In this document: positions 42,320-53,705 of the stretch, one piece after another | How the letters are laid out: every line of letters starts with the position of its first letter | Numbering within the stretch: the stretch's first letter is position 1 | Origin: Nansenia antarctica | Taxonomy: Eukaryota; Chordata; Actinopteri; Argentiniformes; Microstomatidae | Assembly (NCBI GenBank): GCA_963989245.1 | Contig: OZ022339.1 | Coordinates: forward strand, 89,038,758-89,102,757 | Reading direction: 5' to 3' | DNA: 64,000 nt | Notes under the pieces: generated by a model | Seen by the model: the letters and a program-made list of their open reading frames with translations, nothing else | What the model was told of the DNA's origin: nothing | The model's database searches: none | Made by a program: the position numbers and the translations under genes

Positions 42320-43850
42320 CCTCCACGTTACCGAGGAGAGGCGCGTGCCGCGGCCGAGGAGAGTATACTCTTTCCGGATAGACATTTATGCATGCTCTCG
42401 GGGTTCGAAACATAACGTCCCGGGGTGCCAGCGGGTTGGTTGATGGCTCAAAATGACCGTATACCGATGGTGAAGTTAGCAAAGCAGTATTGTGTTTTTA
42501 CCACCTTCATAGCCGGTGTTATTCACGGACAAACACGGTGCCCGGAGGCACCCTTTGCGGGTTAATAACTGTGGTTTACCATGGGTTAGGATAACAATTC
42601 AAACGTGTCCGGATAGGGGAGAGGACAGGGAATCTGAAACCATTTGAATGGTGTCGATACGACAGAAATCCCGGGTAGAACTTCTCTCCCCCATGATAAT
42701 GAAGCATTATTCTTTTTTATTTGATGACTTGTTTGATCGATTGATAGCGTTCAAGTTCATTCAAGTTGTGAATGAATCGCGAGCGTCAATGCTTTTCTAC
42801 GATACTACGTGTAATGTCACTTGGACATAGAATAATAAGACACTTGAGTCTGGGTTCAACAAAGGTATAACCAGTATACTTCGGTTCTCTCGACACCTGT
42901 CAGTCACCTAGTGGTATATCATGAACTCGCTCTAAGGCGCATGCGCTGTCCTGACTATGAATTAACCCATTCATTACACTACATATGACGTATTAGGGTT
43001 GTCCTATGAAGGGTTGTCCCATTTCCCCCGGGGAACCACTACGGCTCTGGCTCCAAAACGAGTGACTCCAAAACGAGCCGAAGTGGTAAAAAAGAGAATC
43101 GGGATTGGGCCTCAGACTTGGATTATTTTCGGAACCGCCTTCACTTGTATTGGGGAAGTGAAACGAGGCTCTGCCGAGGGCCGATTTCAACTCTGAGGAT
43201 ACAGGCTGGTGGCTGAAAGGAGAAATTAGGGCATCGGTCAAAGCCGAACTTCTCCATTATTTTTGTATATATTTTTTTTATATTATTATATATATTATTT
43301 TGTATATCAGATAGGCAGAGTATGGGAAGAACAAGGTTGGTCATTCATTTAATTTCCTTTTATTATTATTTTTAACATTTAGTATGACTTTTAAATTACT
43401 TGATGATTTTATTTCATTTCTTTAATTTCTTTTTTTATACATTTTTCCCACTTATGGGATGATATATATTTATATATATCCATGTGCTGGCATTTTTACC
43501 ATCACTTCATGAATAATAAAGTATTACTTGAGCAATTGACAAGAGGGGTTCAATGATTTGACAAGGTATTAGGATGATTATTATTAGCACTATTATAAAC
43601 AAATATTATTATTACGTTATTATTATTAGGGTATTTATGAATTGAAACATCTGGTGTCTTGATTACAGATGTTACAGATGTTTTACAATTCATAAACTTG
43701 GAATGACATGCGACTGTGCGGTGTATGGAGTGCATGTATCATTCCAAGGAGAATAAAATATTTACAAATAATAAAAAAAATAAAAAAAAATGATTTAGAA
43801 GGGTGAATTAAATCCTATATCAGGGTGGAGAGGAGGGTTTAAGGGCCATG
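42320..43850. other. Unassigned sequence
   Basis: AT-rich towards 43250-43800. No exon or known family assigned. Confidence 0.4.
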
Positions 43851-43852
43851 AC

Positions 43853-44158
43853 CCTCTGAGAGGGTTTGAGGTAGCCGTGACCCTCTGAGAGGGTTTAAGG
43901 TAGCCGTGACCCTCTGAGAGGGTTTAAGGTAGCCATGGTAACCCTCTGAAAGGGTTTAAGGGTTAGGGTTAGGGGGTCTAAGGTAGCCATGACCCTCTGA
44001 GAGGGTTTAAGGTAGCCATGACCCTCTGAGAGGGTTTAAGGTAGCCATGGTAACCCTCTGAGAGGGTTTAAGGTAGCCATGGTAACCCTCTGAGAGGGTT
44101 TAAGGTAGCCATGACTCTCTGAGAGGGTTTAAGGTAGCCGTGACCCTCTGAGAGGGTT
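43853..44158. repeat. 29/32-bp minisatellite, about ten copies
   Basis: GAGAGGGTTTAAGGTAGCC followed by GTGACCCTCT or ATGGTAACCCTCT, so two length variants alternate. A TTAGGG doublet lies at 43960. Confidence 0.93.
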
Positions 44159-44184
44159 GGTCAAGGCCGGGTTATGGTTTAGAG

Positions 44185-44307
44185 CAGTGGTTTTCAACCC
44201 TCTTATGATTTGTACTTGATTAGTTGAATCAGGTGTGTGCTGGTGGTGGAACAGATCAAATATGTGGAACGGCTGGTGGTCCCCGAGGAGAGGGTTGAAA
44301 ACCACTG
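44185..44307. mobile_element. 123-bp hAT MITE with 8-bp TSD
   Basis: CAGTGGTTTTCAACCCTC and its exact complement bound the element; TSD GTTTAGAG at 44177-44184 and 44308-44315 is perfect. A classical 8-bp-TSD hAT. Confidence 0.95.
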
Positions 44308-44315
44308 GTTTAGAG

Positions 44316-45100
44316 GCCTCTGATCCTATGAAAGGGTGGGTCAAAGCCTATAAGGTATCCAGTTCTATAATGGGTAGATCAATCGTATGATCGGTTGGAT
44401 CATCGGTTGGTGGCGCTAGTGAGTTTCTTGATGACAGGCATGCTTAAGGCGAGGGTAAAATTATTACTAGGTTCAAAGGTTAATAAGCTATAGTAAGCAA
44501 TAGGTTCGTTCAGTCAGAAGGTTCTTTATAGGTTAAGTGGCAGGATTTAGAGACAGGCACAGCATTTATTAGGAATTCCCTATGTAACAAAGGTCCCTTG
44601 TACCCTTCTTGTCAACTGTAAAACATTAGATTCAATGCACGTTATAGTTACTACTAAATGGTTAGCCTAGCCTAACAAAATATCAGAGCTGTCATTAACT
44701 ACAGGGACCTATGTGCCTATGATTTCTAAGTGCTATTATTAAGGGCTTATTTGTGGGATATGACAATAGGAGGAAGCAAGTAAGACAGAGAACAGCAGGG
44801 TGAATCTCTCCGCCTCTAGCCTAAGTATCTTAGTTTACCTTTAGGGTAATACAGACTACAGATCGACTCTGTTAGAAGGAAGGCCAGTCCGGGGCAGATG
44901 TCATCATAAATGACTTCAACGAATCCCTAATTTCATCACCTCGAGGATGACAAAAAGCTATCATATGGTGTCGCGAATAGGTCTAAAATTATATTCAAAG
45001 AGGTCTAAAAAAGGTCTTGAATTGACTTGTTGAAACTTGTAGGAACCCTGAGTGTATGATAAGACATGAATTGATTCAGATTGCGCACCTTTTATCACAG
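44316..45100. other. Unassigned sequence
   Basis: No repeat family or exon recognised; it precedes the Rex1-like LINE. Confidence 0.4.
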
Positions 45101-45191
45101 AGGGTCTTGTATCTCTGGGGGGGGGGTGAGTTTTGTATCTCTGGGGGGGGGCTGATGAAAAGGTTCCTGTGAAGTGCTGACGTGATCCAAG

Positions 45192-46787
45192 ATGGCGCCG
45201 TCCATGGCTGCTATGGCGTTACAGTTTGTTGTGTTCTGTCTGTTCTGTGTCTCTATGTCCTGCCTAACGTCGTACACAAACGACGTACTACTGCACATCA
45301 GGGGCTTAACCCCACCGGACATCTTCCCCAAACTACTCACCCGTTCCACGGACATTCTGGATATGCTTGTGAGGGGGACTGCGTTTTTCGCCAGAGCTGT
45401 GAGGTGGATCAGGAGACAGCGAGGTCGGAGAGCCGGCTGCTTGGTTCGCCTACGGCGGAGAGGGACGCGACCACCACTACCGGGCATATTCCTGAGCAAC
45501 GTGAACTCCCTTTGCAATAAAATGGATGAACTCCGGTGTCTCGTTGCGAGGAACAGCGACTTCCACTCCTCGGCTGTCTTCGCGTTCACGGAGACGCATC
45601 TATCTTCATCTGTCCCTGACGAGGCGGTGGAGCTAGAGGGATTCTCCGCGTTCCGGGCTGACAGAGACTTCGAGGCGGTGAGCAAGTCGAGGGGTGGGGG
45701 GTTACTGTTCTTTGTAAACGTGCGCTGGAGTTCCGAGGTGACAGTGCTCCACAAACACTGTTCCACGGCTATAGAATACCTATTCATACTCTGTCGTCCA
45801 TTCTATTCCCCCCGCGAGTTCAGCTCATTCATTCTCGCGTGTGTCTACATTCCACCTGATGCTGACGTCACCGCAGCAGTAGACACACTGGCAGAGCAAT
45901 TGATGAGTGTGGAACGTAGTTACCCGGACAGTTTTGTTGTTGTTATGGGGGATTTTAACCAGGCTTATCTTAGCCGGGCGCTCCCCAAATACAGGCAGCA
46001 AGTCACGTGTCCCACCAGGGGGGTGAACACTCTGGACCATTGCTACTGTACAGCTCGTCAAGCCTACCATTCTGTCCCCCGTGCTGCACTGGGCTACAGT
46101 GACCACATCCTCATACACCTGATCCCTCGTTACAGGCAGAGGTTAAAACTCTCTAAGCCTGTTGTACGGCGCTTCAGGGTGTGGTCCAGTGAGGCATGTG
46201 AGCGACTCTGCGCCTGGTTGGAGAGTGCAGGCTGTGACCAGGACTTGGTGGAGTGGGCGGGGCCAGAGGCTGGTAACAATCTGGATGTATACACAGACAC
46301 TGTTACATCATTTATCAGCTTTGGCGAGGAGGTGTGTGTCCCCCTCCGCTCCAGAAAGTCCTTCAACAACGACAAGCCCTGGTTTTCATCCCAACTCAGG
46401 CGTCTGAGGTCAGAGAAGGAGGTGGCTAGGCGCAGTGGGGACGTGGACCGGGTCAAGCAGGCCAAGTACAGGTTCGCCAAAGCGGTGAAGGAGGCGAAGC
46501 ATCGCTTTTCGGAGAAGCTGCAGCAACAGCTCTCTGAGGGGGATTCCGCCTCCGTCTGGAAAGGCCTAAAGACCATCACCAACTACAAACCCAAGTCCCC
46601 GCTGATGTCCGACAACCTCCCTCTCGCTAACGAGCTGAACGAGTTCTACTGTAGGTTTGAGAAAGAGAGGTTCCCGCCCACCCCCGCCCTCTCCCTCCAC
46701 CCCCCCCGGCTACAACCACCACCCCCGTCCCCCAGGGGGGCCAATGTCCCTCCTGCTCCACCTGCAGGTGGATCACGGACTTCCTGA
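45192..46787 (+). CDS. Rex1-like ORF, endonuclease part
   Basis: A 531-codon frame: hydrophobic start, then an AP endonuclease with SNVNSLCNKMDELR, FAFTETHLSSS, VVVMGDFNQ and LGYSDHILIHL, then a basic linker (KEAKHRFSEKL) and the conserved VWKGLKTITNYKPK. It ends in a Pro-rich foreign-frame tail at the deletion junction. Rex1/Babar-type by overall resemblance. Confidence 0.85.
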   Translation: MAPSMAAMALQFVVFCLFCVSMSCLTSYTNDVLLHIRGLTPPDIFPKLLTRSTDILDMLVRGTAFFARAVRWIRRQRGRRAGCLVRLRRRGTRPPLPGIFLSNVNSLCNKMDELRCLVARNSDFHSSAVFAFTETHLSSSVPDEAVELEGFSAFRADRDFEAVSKSRGGGLLFFVNVRWSSEVTVLHKHCSTAIEYLFILCRPFYSPREFSSFILACVYIPPDADVTAAVDTLAEQLMSVERSYPDSFVVVMGDFNQAYLSRALPKYRQQVTCPTRGVNTLDHCYCTARQAYHSVPRAALGYSDHILIHLIPRYRQRLKLSKPVVRRFRVWSSEACERLCAWLESAGCDQDLVEWAGPEAGNNLDVYTDTVTSFISFGEEVCVPLRSRKSFNNDKPWFSSQLRRLRSEKEVARRSGDVDRVKQAKYRFAKAVKEAKHRFSEKLQQQLSEGDSASVWKGLKTITNYKPKSPLMSDNLPLANELNEFYCRFEKERFPPTPALSLHPPRLQPPPPSPRGANVPPAPPAGGSRTS

Positions 46788-47662
46788 CTGACAGGTCTCA
46801 GCGGGTGAAGCTGGGGAAGAGCATTTCCAGCTCCAGGTCCACCAGCACGGGCTCCCCGCAGGGCTGCGTCCTGTCTCCAGCACTATTCTCCCTATACACC
46901 AACAGCTGTGTCTCCCGCCACCCCTCGGTCAAGCTCCTGAAGTTTGCAGACGACACCACCCTGGTGGGCCTCATCTCCGGGGGGGACGAATCTGCCTACA
47001 GGGGTGAGATCGAGGGGCTGCAGAGCTGGTGCAGTTTAAACAATCTGGAGCTCAATGCTCTGAAAACAGTGGAGATGGTGGTGGACTTCCGTAGGAAAGC
47101 AGCCCTGCCCCCTCCCATTACGCTGGGAGGTACCCCGGTGGCCTCCGTGGAGTCATGCCGCTTTCTAGGCATGACCATCTCCCGGGACCTCAAGTGGGAG
47201 CGGAACACCGAGGCCCTCACGAAGAAGGCCCAGAAGAGGATGTTCTTCCTCCGGCAGCTGAGGAAATTCAGGCTGCCGAGGTCCATGATGGTCCAGTTTT
47301 ACACGGCCATCATAGAGTCCATCCTCACCCACTCCATCATCACCTGGTTCCCTGCTGCAACGACCAAGGACAAGGCCAAGTTGCAGCGGGTGTTACGTTC
47401 AGCAGAGAGGGTGATCAGCTGTCCCTTGCCCTCCCTCAACTCCTTGCATGACACCAGGGCTCTGAGGAGGGCAAGAAAGATCATGGCCGACCCCTTCCAC
47501 CCTGGCCACGGCCTCCTCACCCTGCTTCCCTCTGGAAGAAGGTTGCGGCTGCCTAAGGCACTGAAGGCCCGCCACAGGCTCAGTTTCTTCCCCTCAGCCG
47601 CCAGGCTGATAAATGACTCTGGCTTCCCCCTCCCCCCCGCCCCCAAGTCTGCCCAGGACTGA
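46788..47662 (+). pseudogene. Rex1-like ORF, C-terminal RT part
   Basis: Begins with ITDFLTDRSQRVKLG, then TGSPQGCVLSPALFSLYTN, LLKFADDTTLVG, LELNALKTVEMVVDF and LGMTISRDLKWERNTE, then the C-terminal domain with HSIITWFPAATTKDKAKLQR. The frame is shifted relative to the endonuclease part and lacks the upstream RT blocks (about 200 residues expected). Confidence 0.85.
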
Positions 47663-48007
47663 ATATGCACTGGACTCACTGTAAAAACTCTGCACTGCTC
47701 TTTATATATGTTGCACTATCCAATGCACTGTTGTCTGTCCTGTGTTGTCCTGTTTTTTGCATTTGTTTTTGTATACACGTGAAAAAAGTATAAACGCACT
47801 TACTGTAATGCCGAAGCAAATTCCTATATGTGTATGCATAATGGCAATAAACGTTATCTGAATCTGAATCTGAATCTGAATCTGAAGATCCTGAGGAACA
47901 TTGGGGCGTCTGAATCATTTGTGTTAGTCAGTGTTCCTTTCCAGCCGGTGACAGACACACACAGGGGTGTTGTGGATCAGGGATTAGGGTTGTCGGTTCC
48001 CTTATAT

Positions 48008-48218
48008 CAGGGGTGCTCATTACGTCGATCGCGATCGACCGGTCGATCGCGAAGGTAGTGTGGGTAGATCACACGGCATTGAAAAAAAAAAAAAAAAAAA
48101 AGTTTAAAAAAAAGTTTTTTAAAAAAACATTTAAATATTTTGGGGGGAAAAGTAGCCGGGGACGCCTCCCGTCTGGACCACACAGGAGAGGGCATCACTC
48201 AGCCCCGCGCCGCCTCAC

Positions 48219-48267
<49 letters not shown>

Positions 48268-48332
48268 GCACACACACACACACAGACAGACAGACACAAG
48301 CACACACACATGCACACACAGACAGACAGACA

Positions 48333-48373
<41 letters not shown>

Positions 48374-48785
48374 GCACACACACACAGACAGACAGACACA
48401 AGCACACACACATGCACACACAGACAGACAGACACACACACACACACACACACACAGACACAGACAGACAGACACACACACACACACACTCCGCCGCCCG
48501 GAGACGTCGATGGCACCTGGCTTGGCACTGGCCAGTCTGGTGTAAACCACTCAGAGCTCCTGAGTTAATGTTAATGTTAATGGACTACCAGTGTGAATAT
48601 TTGTTATATAGTTTAATAAATCTCTTCTTTGATTTTGAAACAGTGTAGCGTGGCCTTAATTTGTTATTATTACAGTAAATTTTTGTGTTCGCAGCAATGG
48701 CAATATGTTTTATTTGGTTGGTAGATCTCGTTGAGCTGGTAATTTGAAAAGTAGCTCACAAGCCTAAAAAGTGTGAGCACCCCTG
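48008..48785. mobile_element. 778-bp hAT element carrying CA repeats
   Basis: CAGGGGTGCTCA and TGAGCACCCCTG termini; near-perfect TSD CCTTATAT/CCTTACAT (48000-48007, 48786-48793). A CG-rich palindromic motif, TCGATCGCGATCGACCGGTC, lies just inside the left end. No transposase frame. Confidence 0.9.
48217..48489. repeat. (CA)n/(CAGA)n compound microsatellite
   Basis: Two near-identical ~125-bp blocks of CA repeats, CAGACAGACAGACACAAG and ACATGCACACAC. ORFs on both strands are artefacts. Confidence 0.95.
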
Positions 48786-48844
48786 CCTTACATAGACTGG
48801 AGCTGATGTCCGATCTGGTGCAGGGTGAGGTTATAGGTGGTGTA

Positions 48845-49010
48845 AGTAAGTAAGTCAAATGTATTTATACAGCACCTTTCCCAGACCAAGGGTCACAAAG
48901 TGCTTTACATAACAAAGAAGAAACACAATAAAGCATAATAAAAGAGCGAAAGCCACAGCAGGTTAAAGCAGACAAACAAGTGAAAATAAAAACAAATAAC
49001 AGACAACAGG
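48845..49010 (-). mobile_element. LINE 3' UTR fragment, antisense
   Basis: A TAAG run followed by TCAAATGTATTTATACAGC and CACAAAGTGCTTTACAT, similar in character to the tail at 17620-17680. Confidence 0.55.
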
Positions 49011-49207
49011 TGTACAACAACATGAACAGGATACAGAAAGACAGGCCCTTGGGGCTATCCAGAAGACTGTCTATACCAGACAGTCTTTAGTGTTTTTTTT
49101 AAAAACCTTGACCGAGCCAGCTGATCTAAGATCCGAGGGCAGAGCATTCCAATTCTGTAAATCTGAATAAACAATAAAATATTTAAATAATGTTTAGTTT
49201 CCATATA

Positions 49208-49690
49208 CACTATATGGACAAAAGTATTGGGACACCCGAACATCACACCCATATGTGCTTGTTGAACTTGTCATTCCAGAACCATGGGCATTAATATGGA
49301 GTTTGTCCCACCTTTGCTGCTGTAACAGCTTCCACTCTTCTGGGAAGACTTTCTACTAATTTTAGAACTCTATGGTTGCGGGGAATTTGCTCCCATTCAG
49401 CCACAAGAGCATTAATGAGGTCGGCCACTGATGTTGGGGGAGAAGGACTGTCTTGCAGTCAGCGTTCCAATTCATCCCAAAGGTGTTCGATGGGGTTGAG
49501 GTCAGAGCTCTGTGTGCAGGCCAGTCATGTTCTCCCAGACCAAACTCAGAAAACCATGTCATTATGGACCTCACTTTGTGTATGGGGCATTGTCATGCTG
49601 AACCTGGAAAGGGCCTTCCCCAAACTGTTGTCACTAAGTTGGAAGCATACAATTCTCTAGAATCACATTGTATGCTGTAGCATCACCTTC
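49208..49690 (-). mobile_element. Tc1-like transposon fragment
   Basis: Left TIR CACTATATGGACAAAAGTAT after TA at 49206. On the minus strand near 49490, IEHLWDELER (the block after the last catalytic Asp of Tc1 transposases) is visible in short frames with stops. The other end is missing. Confidence 0.8.
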
Positions 49691-49960
49691 TTCAGGGGAC
49701 TAATGTTATTTAGAAAAAAAGACATTCTTATTCATATTCTTATTTTATTTAGATAAAAAAAGACAAAAGACATTCTTATTCAGTAACCAATGAAAGAAAA
49801 CAAAACAATACAAATAGTAATAGTTATACTCATGAGGATAACAAAGTTGACTTGAAAAACAGAAAGAGGAAGGGGCCAACCACCAAGACACATCTAAACG
49901 AACTAACAGGCAACAAAGGAGAAAGACACATTAATAATGATAATAACAACAATACACACA
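49691..49960. other. Unassigned A-rich sequence
   Basis: ACATTCTTATTCATATTCTTATTTTATTTAGA partial duplication: GACATTCTTATTCA occurs twice at 49720 and 49769. Confidence 0.4.
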
Positions 49961-49962
49961 TT

Positions 49963-50075
49963 CACACACACAATACACACTCAACATATGCTTATACACA
50001 CACACACACATGCACACACACAATACACACTCAACATATGCTTATACACACGCACGCACGTACACACACATACTA
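49963..50075. repeat. 48-bp CA-rich tandem duplication
   Basis: AATACACACTCAACATATGC plus a CA run, present twice. Confidence 0.88.
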
Positions 50076-50569
50076 TAAACCATAATATTCTACCTCACCG
50101 CTTGCCATATGTAACAGGTACCACCTGTAGCTAATTAGTGTCATTCAAGGCGGCAATTAGTTCCACTCAAGGCGGGACCTAAGAGGGGAAGTTGGGGCGG
50201 AGATGTGCATTTAAGGACCAGAAACACGCACTATAGGCAGATCCGTCTGAGTTGGTTTATCCCCTCCGGAGCTCTGAAGTTCCCACAGGTAAAGCTGTTT
50301 GTAACACTAGCCGGGTTAGCTGTGTCTATCTTTTGTTGTCCCCTCTCATCATATTGTTTGTGCAGGTGGTGTAGATCGGAGTGGTTGCCCAGTGGTGCTA
50401 GCGTACTAGGAAGGGAGACGTGATGGTGCGTATTCAGTCTACCTATTACGTCTGGTGTATGTTTTGAGACGCGATGTTACGGTGCTAACGATCGTATTTT
50501 GCTCCAGGTCTAGCCTGACCTACGTGGTATCAGTACAGCGGGCCAGCCGATAGCTGCCGTGGACTTAGG

Positions 50570-50668
50570 TACAGACAGACAGGTGGACTCAGGTACAGAC
50601 AGACAGGTGGACTCAGGTACAGACAGACAGGTGGACTCAGGTACAGACAGACAGGTGGACTCAGGTAC
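50570..50668. repeat. 24-bp tandem repeat, 4 copies
   Basis: Unit GTACAGACAGACAGGTGGACTCAG broken after 20 bases reads GTACAGACAGACAGGTGGAC then TCAG. Confidence 0.93.
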
Positions 50669-50965
50669 AGGGGCGTGTGGCTTACGAAATAGACGCAGCT
50701 GCAGTGTTATGGGTAGATGACTAACCCAACTATTTTCCCTTTGCCCATAGGATTGCTAGCTGCTGTTTTGCTCATATCCAAGGTGTATCGTAATGAAAAC
50801 AAACTATATTGTGTAGTGGATAAGCCCACTTTACGTGTTATTACCAGACATGAACCAACTGGTCGTTTTTATATAGTCCTTTTATTGTTGTTTTTCTGTT
50901 CTTTGGTTTGAGTGGGGGGCGCCGGCGTGGAGAGGGTAGTCGGGGTTCCCGGGTTTAGTCTCCTT

Positions 50966-51346
50966 GCACTGCATGTTGTGTGTGCGTGTCGTGTTTGGTG
51001 TGATTAATCACTGCATGTTGTGTGTGCGTGTCGTGTCTGGTGTGATTAATCACTGCATGTTGTGTGCGTGTCGTGTCTGGTGTGATTAATCACTGCATGT
51101 TGTGTGTGCGTGTCGTGTCTGGTGTGATTAATCACTGCATGTTGTGTGTGCGTGTCGTGTTTGGTGTGATTAATCACTGCATGTTGTGTGTGCGTGTCGT
51201 GTCTGGTGTGATTAATCACTGCATGTTGTGTGCGTGTCGTGTCTGGTGTGATTAATCACTGCATGTTGTGTGTGCGTGTCGTGTCTGGTGTGATTAATCA
51301 CTGCATGTTGTGTGTGCGTGTCGTGTTTGGTGTGATTAATCACTGG
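50966..51346. repeat. 42-bp (40-bp variant) tandem repeat, nine copies
   Basis: Units begin TCACTGCATGTTGTGTG and end TGGTGTGATTAA. Copies differ by a GT pair and TTTGG/TCTGG. Confidence 0.95.
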
Positions 51347-51654
51347 GGAACACTTAGCCCACTGTCTACCGTGTCTTTGTGGTGTGTGTGTCCATGTCAC
51401 AGATTCACTGGTGAACCTGTCCATCGGGGTAGTAGTATCCATCTCTACTGCCAGTCGTCCTACCCTCGTGTTTTGTTTGGTTTGTATGGTGTTTTAAATA
51501 GAGTAAATAGTTTTTAAATATAAATGTTAATTAAAGTCTTTTTCTATTTACACCTTAACAATGTTCTCTGTGTGAACCTGGTTTCATGTCTCCCTCTCTC
51601 ATACACGAACCTAAGTGCTTTAATTTAGTCCCGAGGACCTCACCTCGTGTAACA

Positions 51655-52260
51655 AAAAGGTGGCGTTGTCTTGCAGTGAATTCATCTACTGATTAGCCGC
51701 AACCATTCGGGGCCTTGAGTGCCTTATGTCACATGTAGTTTGACTTGGTGAATTAATGACATTATTTACAGGCATTTCATAATTTCAGGTTCACACATTA
51801 GAGGATATGGATTTTCTTACTTGATGAGATGCTGTCTGTAAGCGTCTGGCAGGTCTGGGAAAAAAACAACAATTTAAACTGCTGTACTGTATTGTGCTGC
51901 TTGTGCAAGAAAAGTTCATGTTGACTGTACAAATTGTTTTACCCTTGCAAAATGTTCTCCATTCTTGGAGTGCTCACTTCATTTGGAGTGCTCACTTCAT
52001 TTGGACCGTCCCACACCTGCATACAACACACAGATGACAGATTAGATCAAATGAAAATATTATCAAAATATTGTCAATTCACTTCATTTAAGGAGAAATG
52101 CCATGATGCAAACTCACCACGGTGTCTGAAAGTGGCCTGTCTCCAGATGCCAAATTAACCATTTGAACTACACCGTCATCATCTTCACTTGAAGACTGTC
52201 CACTGTAACCTTTGAAAAATAATAATTGGCATAATTGATGTGGGTATAAAGATGAATTGA
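51655..52260. other. Unassigned sequence
   Basis: GGAGTGCTCACTTCATTT is duplicated at 51966. No exon established. Confidence 0.4.
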
Positions 52261-52757
52261 GGCCAAGTTGCAGCGGGTGTTACGTTCAGCAGAGAGGGTG
52301 ATCGGCTGTCCCTTGCCCTCCCTCAACTCCCTGCATGACACCAGGGCTCTGAGGAGTGCAAGGAAGATCATGGCAGACCCCTTCCACCCCGGCCACGGCC
52401 TCCTCACCCTGCTTCCCTCTGGAAGAAGGTTGCGGCTGCCTAAGGCACTGAAGGCCCGCCACAGGCTCAGTTTCTACCCCTCAGCCGCCAGGCTGATAAA
52501 TGACTCTGGCTTCCCCCTCCCCCCCGCCCCCAAGTCTGCCCAGGACTGAATATGCACTGGACTCACTGTAAAAACTCTGCACTGCACTTTATATTGCACT
52601 ATCCAATGCACTGTTGTCTGTCCTGTGTTGTCCTGTTTTTTGACACGTGAAAAAAGTATAAACGCACATACTGTAATGTCGAAACAAATTCCTATATGTG
52701 TAGGCATAATGGCAATAAACGTTATCTGAATCTGAATCTGAATCTGAATCTGAATTT
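52261..52757 (+). mobile_element. 5'-truncated Rex1-like LINE copy
   Basis: Starts at GGCCAAGTTGCAGCGGGTGT, matching 47374 onward of the longer copy with few changes, and ends in (TGAATC)n. It contains only the last ~95 codons and the 3' UTR. Confidence 0.92.
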
Positions 52758-52816
52758 CACTCATTGCCTCAGTTTTACAGAGTGGAGCTTAAAACAAGGT
52801 GGAAACTTGCACTTAC

Positions 52817-53119
52817 AACTGTTTGTGAATTGTTCAACAGGGCATATGTACAGTTTCTTTGGTAGGCCTTTCCAATGGCCTCCTTGTATTTCTCCACTGT
52901 GAAAGCGGTGTCTGTTCCTGGAATGTTTCGAACTTCCTGAACATCGGGGTACAGCAAGACATAGGCAACATCTTTCATGTCCTGGTTAAAATCTTTCAGC
53001 TTCTTTAAAGCAGCATCCAACAGTTGGTCAGATGACCATTGTGGTTGAACATCAAGGGGAAGTGACTTCCCTCTCACAGGTTTAAGGAAGTCACCTGTCC
53101 TCATAATGCCAGCAAATAT
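52817..53119 (-). CDS. Exon of an unidentified minus-strand gene
   Basis: A 303-bp exon (TTTCTGCAG| acceptor; TT|GTAAGTGC donor) in phase 0, open for 101 codons: IFAGIMRTGDFLKPVRG, ALKKLKDFNQDMKDVAYVLL, VRNIPGTDTAFTVEKYKEAI. From memory similar blocks occur in fish proteins annotated as G2/M-phase-specific E3 ligase-like; I cannot confirm that. Downstream exons would lie left, where the Rex1 copy is inserted 60 bp away. Confidence 0.55.
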
Positions 53120-53583
53120 CTGCAGAAAGAGAAGAAAATGGAAATTAATAAAAGTAAACAAATTGATACAATCTGTCTTTTGACAGTGTGTGAGTCTGCA
53201 CTGTGAGCAACATATTTATTTATACTAATAAAAACAATGTTAAAGAGCATACCTTCACTATTTTCTGTTTCTGTTCCTTCTTAGAGTTCTGACGTGTCTT
53301 TGAAAAGAATGTCTTTCTCTCTCTCTTTTATTGCCCTACATTTCATAAAGGACTACACCTGAGCTTCCTGCTACAAATAATAGGAATGAGACATTAATTA
53401 GGCGACTCCTTCCTTATTAAGCTCATAAGGAGTCTCAGCATTAATTTTTCATGCAGGGCATTTTAGAACACATTTAATATGCTAGTTATTGAACTAGGCA
53501 AGCAACATAGTGCAGATATCATGTATTTGAATACAGGAACACGATTGGAACTTTTAAACCAAGTCTTCTAATGACTTATTTAC
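53120..53583. other. Probable introns of the same minus-strand gene
   Basis: A basic minus-strand stretch ending AAAATAGTGAAG|GTATGC at about 53253 would join the 52817-53119 exon in phase 0, but its acceptor is unclear. Confidence 0.35.
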
Positions 53584-53705
53584 CTGCACTAGTGCTAGGC
53601 TGTGCATTAGGATGTGCACTGGTGCTAGGCTGTGCATTAGGATGTGCACTGGTGGTCGGCATCTCCGCAGGGACGTTTCCCACATCTTTTAGAAATGTGA
53701 TGTTT
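53584..53705 (-). CDS. Possible exon with a duplicated 36-bp unit
   Basis: Acceptor GTGTGGCAG|, donor CAG|GTAAAT. One frame is open: NITFLKDVGNVPAEMPTTSA then HPNAQPSTSA repeated. Ser/Thr/Pro-rich and repetitive, it could be an exon of the same unidentified gene or chance. Confidence 0.35.

Larger units (their letters stand above)
45120..47886 (+). mobile_element. Rex1-like LINE with internal RT deletion
   Basis: Endonuclease frame, remaining RT frame and 3' UTR in order, ending in the hexamer tail (TGAATC)n at 47857-47886 instead of poly-A. The 5' limit is uncertain. The junction at 46770-46790 skips the N-terminal RT blocks. Confidence 0.85.
50110..51654 (+). mobile_element. Candidate solo LTR, ~1.5 kb
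   Basis: The interval starts TGTAACAGGTACCACC and ends CTCGTGTAACA, so it has TG...CA ends with the same 7-base tip. It contains two tandem arrays and a late AATTAAAG. No TSD is visible (CCATA against AAAAG), so it could be the 5' LTR of a broken element or chance. Confidence 0.4.

Noticed and set aside
52817..53119. Assignment as part of srd5a3
   Set aside because: The srd5a3 stop is at 53842 and the gene is complete to its right; this exon belongs to another minus-strand gene.
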